This document shows, piece by piece, positions 13,646 to 15,021 of a stretch of DNA of 15,021 nt (position 1 is the first letter of the stretch; each line of letters starts with the position of its first letter). Both the position numbers and the translations under genes were made by a program. The stretch lies in NCBI GenBank assembly GCA_035620975.1, contig DASPFV010000275.1:1-15021 (forward strand), written 5' to 3'. The stretch is from DASPFV01 sp035620975 (GTDB lineage Bacteria > Acidobacteriota > Vicinamibacteria > Vicinamibacterales > 2-12-FULL-66-21). The notes beneath the pieces are model-generated. The model did not search any database. It worked only from the letters and a program-made list of their open reading frames with translations, and was not told the DNA's origin.

Positions 13646-14626
13646 CTAGACGCCCCACCCGCGGCGCGCCACGGGCTCGAGGCAGATGCTGCGGCCGATG
13701 GCCGGCGCAATGATGCGGAGCTCGGCCATCAGCCGGTCGAACTGGTTGGGGAAGAGCGACTGGGCGCCGTCGCTCTTGGCGTGATCGGGGTCGCAGTGGA
13801 CTTCGATCAGCAGGCCGTCGGCGCCCGCCGCCACGGCGGCGCGCGCCATGGGCGCGACCTTGTCACGCCGCCCGGTGCCGTGGCTCGGGTCGGCGATGAT
13901 CGGCAGGTGGCTCAATTCGTGGACGACGGGGATGGCCGAGATGTCGAAGGTGTTGCGGGTGTAGCTCTCGAAGGTGCGGATGCCTCGCTCGCAGAGCATC
14001 ACGTGCGTGTTGCCGCCCGCGAGCACGTATTCGGCCGACAGCAGCCACTCCTCGATCGTGGCGGAGATCCCGCGCTTGACCATCACCGGCTTGCGCGAGC
14101 GGCCCAGCTCGCGGAGCAGCGTGAAGTTCTGCATGTTGCGCGCGCCGACCTGCAGGATGTGCGCGTAGCGCTCGAACATGTCGAGCTGGCTGAGGTCCAT
14201 GATCTCGGAGACGAGCTTGAGGTTGTGGCGGTCGGCCGCCGAGCGCAGCATCCGGAGACCCTCCTCGCCGAGTCCCTGGAAGCTGTAGGGGGAGCTGCGG
14301 GGCTTGAAGGCGCCGCCGCGGAACACCTTGGCGCCCGCCTTCTTGACGGCGAGCGCGGCGGATTCGACCTGCTCCTCGCTCTCGGCGGAGCACGGACCGG
14401 CCATCACGATGACCTCGTCGCCGCCGATGCGCAGGTCGTCGACGATGACGACCGTGTTCTGCGGCTTGAACGTGCGGCTCGCGAGCTTGTACGGCGCGGT
14501 GATGCGCAGCACCTCCTGCACGCCATCGAGCACTTCGAGGAGGCGCGGATCGGCGTCGCGGTTCCCGCCGACGGCGCCCAGCACCGTCTTGAGCGCGCCC
14601 GTCGACCGGTGCACGTCGAACCCCAT
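13646..14626 (-). CDS. aroF: 3-deoxy-7-phosphoheptulonate (DAHP) synthase, N-terminus missing
   Basis: First enzyme of the shikimate pathway: condenses phosphoenolpyruvate and erythrose 4-phosphate. It is the KDPG-aldolase-like type I-beta form with an N-terminal ferredoxin-like regulatory domain, as in Thermotoga. Seen: PYKLASRTFKPQNTV, AGPCSAES, RGGAFKPRSSPYSFQGLG, GARNMQNF, KRG, GNTHVMLCERGIRTFE, ADPSHGTGRRD. The metal ligands are C79, H249, E275 and D286; the Thermotoga ligands, as I recall them, are C102, H272, E298 and D309, a constant shift of 23. So the barrel is intact, but about 23 residues (first strand and helix of the regulatory domain) are gone. A stop codon lies two codons upstream in frame (14635-14633) and the ATG is inside a 14-bp palindrome. 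Activity may remain; tyrosine-type feedback may be lost. If the junction is an assembly error, the real gene is full length. Confidence 0.93.
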   Translation of the reverse strand: MGFDVHRSTGALKTVLGAVGGNRDADPRLLEVLDGVQEVLRITAPYKLASRTFKPQNTVVIVDDLRIGGDEVIVMAGPCSAESEEQVESAALAVKKAGAKVFRGGAFKPRSSPYSFQGLGEEGLRMLRSAADRHNLKLVSEIMDLSQLDMFERYAHILQVGARNMQNFTLLRELGRSRKPVMVKRGISATIEEWLLSAEYVLAGGNTHVMLCERGIRTFESYTRNTFDISAIPVVHELSHLPIIADPSHGTGRRDKVAPMARAAVAAGADGLLIEVHCDPDHAKSDGAQSLFPNQFDRLMAELRIIAPAIGRSICLEPVARRGWGV

Positions 14627-14633
14627 ATGGGGT
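14620..14633. repeat. Perfect 14-bp palindrome at a gene junction
   Basis: ACCCCATATGGGGT reads the same on both strands. It lies exactly where DAHP synthase (leftward) and the aminotransferase (rightward) both lose their 5' ends, and each gene reads CATATGGGGT in its own coding direction. It marks a recombination or assembly breakpoint. Confidence 0.85.
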
Positions 14634-15021
14634 CAGCTCGGGGACGGCCGCCGTGCACGTGGCGGTCGCCGCGCTCGACGTCGAACCGGGTGATGAGATC
14701 CTCACCACGCCGATCACCGACATGGGAGCCATCGCGCCGATCTTGTATCAACGCGCGCTGCCGGTGTTCGCCGACGTCGATCCGGTGAGCCTGAACGTCA
14801 CACCGGAATCGGTCGCCGCCCGCATCACCTCGCGCACACGCGCGATCATCGCCACGCATCTGTTCGGCAATCCGTGCGACATCCAGGCGATCGGCGAGCG
14901 CGCCGCCGCCCGCGGCATACCGGTCATCGAGGATTGCGCCCAGGCATTTCTGGCCACCGCCGGCGGTCGTCGCGTCGGCACCATCGGCGACATCGGCGTT
15001 TTCAGCCTGCAGCAGGGCAAG
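14623..15021 (+). CDS. DegT/DnrJ/EryC1/StrS aminotransferase (partial at both ends)
   Basis: A pyridoxal-phosphate sugar or related aminotransferase fragment with no start codon of its own. The frame reads PYGVSSGTAAVHVAVAAL, then VEPGDEILTTPITDMGA, LPVFADVDPVSLNVTPESV, RAIIATHLFGNPCDIQAI, GIPVIEDCAQAF and GDIGVFSLQQGK, ending at the window edge. SSGTAA is the phosphate-binding turn, ED (EDCAQAF) holds the aspartate that contacts the cofactor nitrogen, and the final K is the expected Schiff-base lysine. Proteins of this family begin about 40-50 residues before SSGTAA; here the frame enters the palindrome, then shadow sequence of DAHP synthase, and meets a TGA at 14590-14592. The 5' end is therefore broken, or the contig is joined wrongly. 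In its natural setting this family usually makes amino sugars for cell-surface glycans or natural products. Confidence 0.9.

Noticed and set aside
13624..14626. CATATG at the DAHP synthase start and two GCGGCCGC sites after its stop as signs of a cloned construct
   Set aside because: These are NdeI and NotI sites, but the flanking DNA continues naturally into tyrA and the GNAT gene with overlapping reading frames; such sites are expected in GC-rich DNA.
12731..14788. A 685-codon plus-strand open frame
   Set aside because: It lies opposite tyrA and DAHP synthase, whose family motifs are clear, and the translation is Arg/Ala/His-rich with no recognisable domain. It is a GC-rich antisense shadow.

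Overview
The window is high-GC bacterial DNA with dense, short-spaced genes. The long serine/threonine kinase fused to a PD40/TolB-like propeller, the exported NTF2-like protein beside it, and the family resemblance of several hypothetical proteins suggest an acidobacterium, probably of the Vicinamibacteria type. This lineage call is an inference from gene style, not from a marker gene. I see no rRNA, tRNA, CRISPR array, insertion sequence or phage gene.

Left part (1-4684). The first 48 bases look like the start of a minus-strand gene that runs off the window. Next comes pepA (leucyl aminopeptidase, minus strand), divergent from a small exported protein of unknown role (1732-2208, plus). Two heptamer tandem repeats lie just after the ends of these two genes, in the same orientation relative to the gene each one follows. 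A minus-strand cluster follows: acetoacetyl-CoA synthetase (4682-6625), an Omp85/BamA-like outer-membrane barrel with POTRA domains (2919-4595) and a DUF4390-like exported protein coupled to it by a TGATG stop/start overlap.

Middle (6626-12179). The acetoacetyl-CoA synthetase and the kinase-propeller gene are divergent. Their -10 boxes sit in the two arms of a perfect 12-bp inverted repeat, and both promoters lie so close to the start codons that the mRNAs should be leaderless or nearly so; the pepA promoter looks the same. The kinase gene is followed four bases later by an exported NTF2-like gene. After that come a conserved small protein of unknown function, a doubtful 29-residue ORF, and an outer-membrane beta-barrel protein with a 14-glycine run.

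Right part (12180-15021). A minus-strand aromatic amino acid cluster reads DAHP synthase, prephenate dehydrogenase (tyrA), GNAT acetyltransferase. The tyrA/GNAT pair overlaps by ATGA, and a perfect 9-bp stem hairpin fills the 21-bp gap between the DAHP synthase gene and tyrA. The first step of the shikimate pathway and the tyrosine-branch dehydrogenase would thus be made together.

The strangest place is 14620-14633, a perfect 14-bp palindrome. To its left the DAHP synthase reads away on the minus strand but lacks about 23 N-terminal residues. To its right a DegT/DnrJ/EryC1/StrS aminotransferase reads away on the plus strand and begins in the middle of its domain. Two 5'-truncated genes joined head to head at a palindrome suggest an assembly chimera or a real inversion/deletion junction. 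I found no clearly new biological system. The best leads are this junction, the leaderless divergent promoters and the oriented heptamer arrays.
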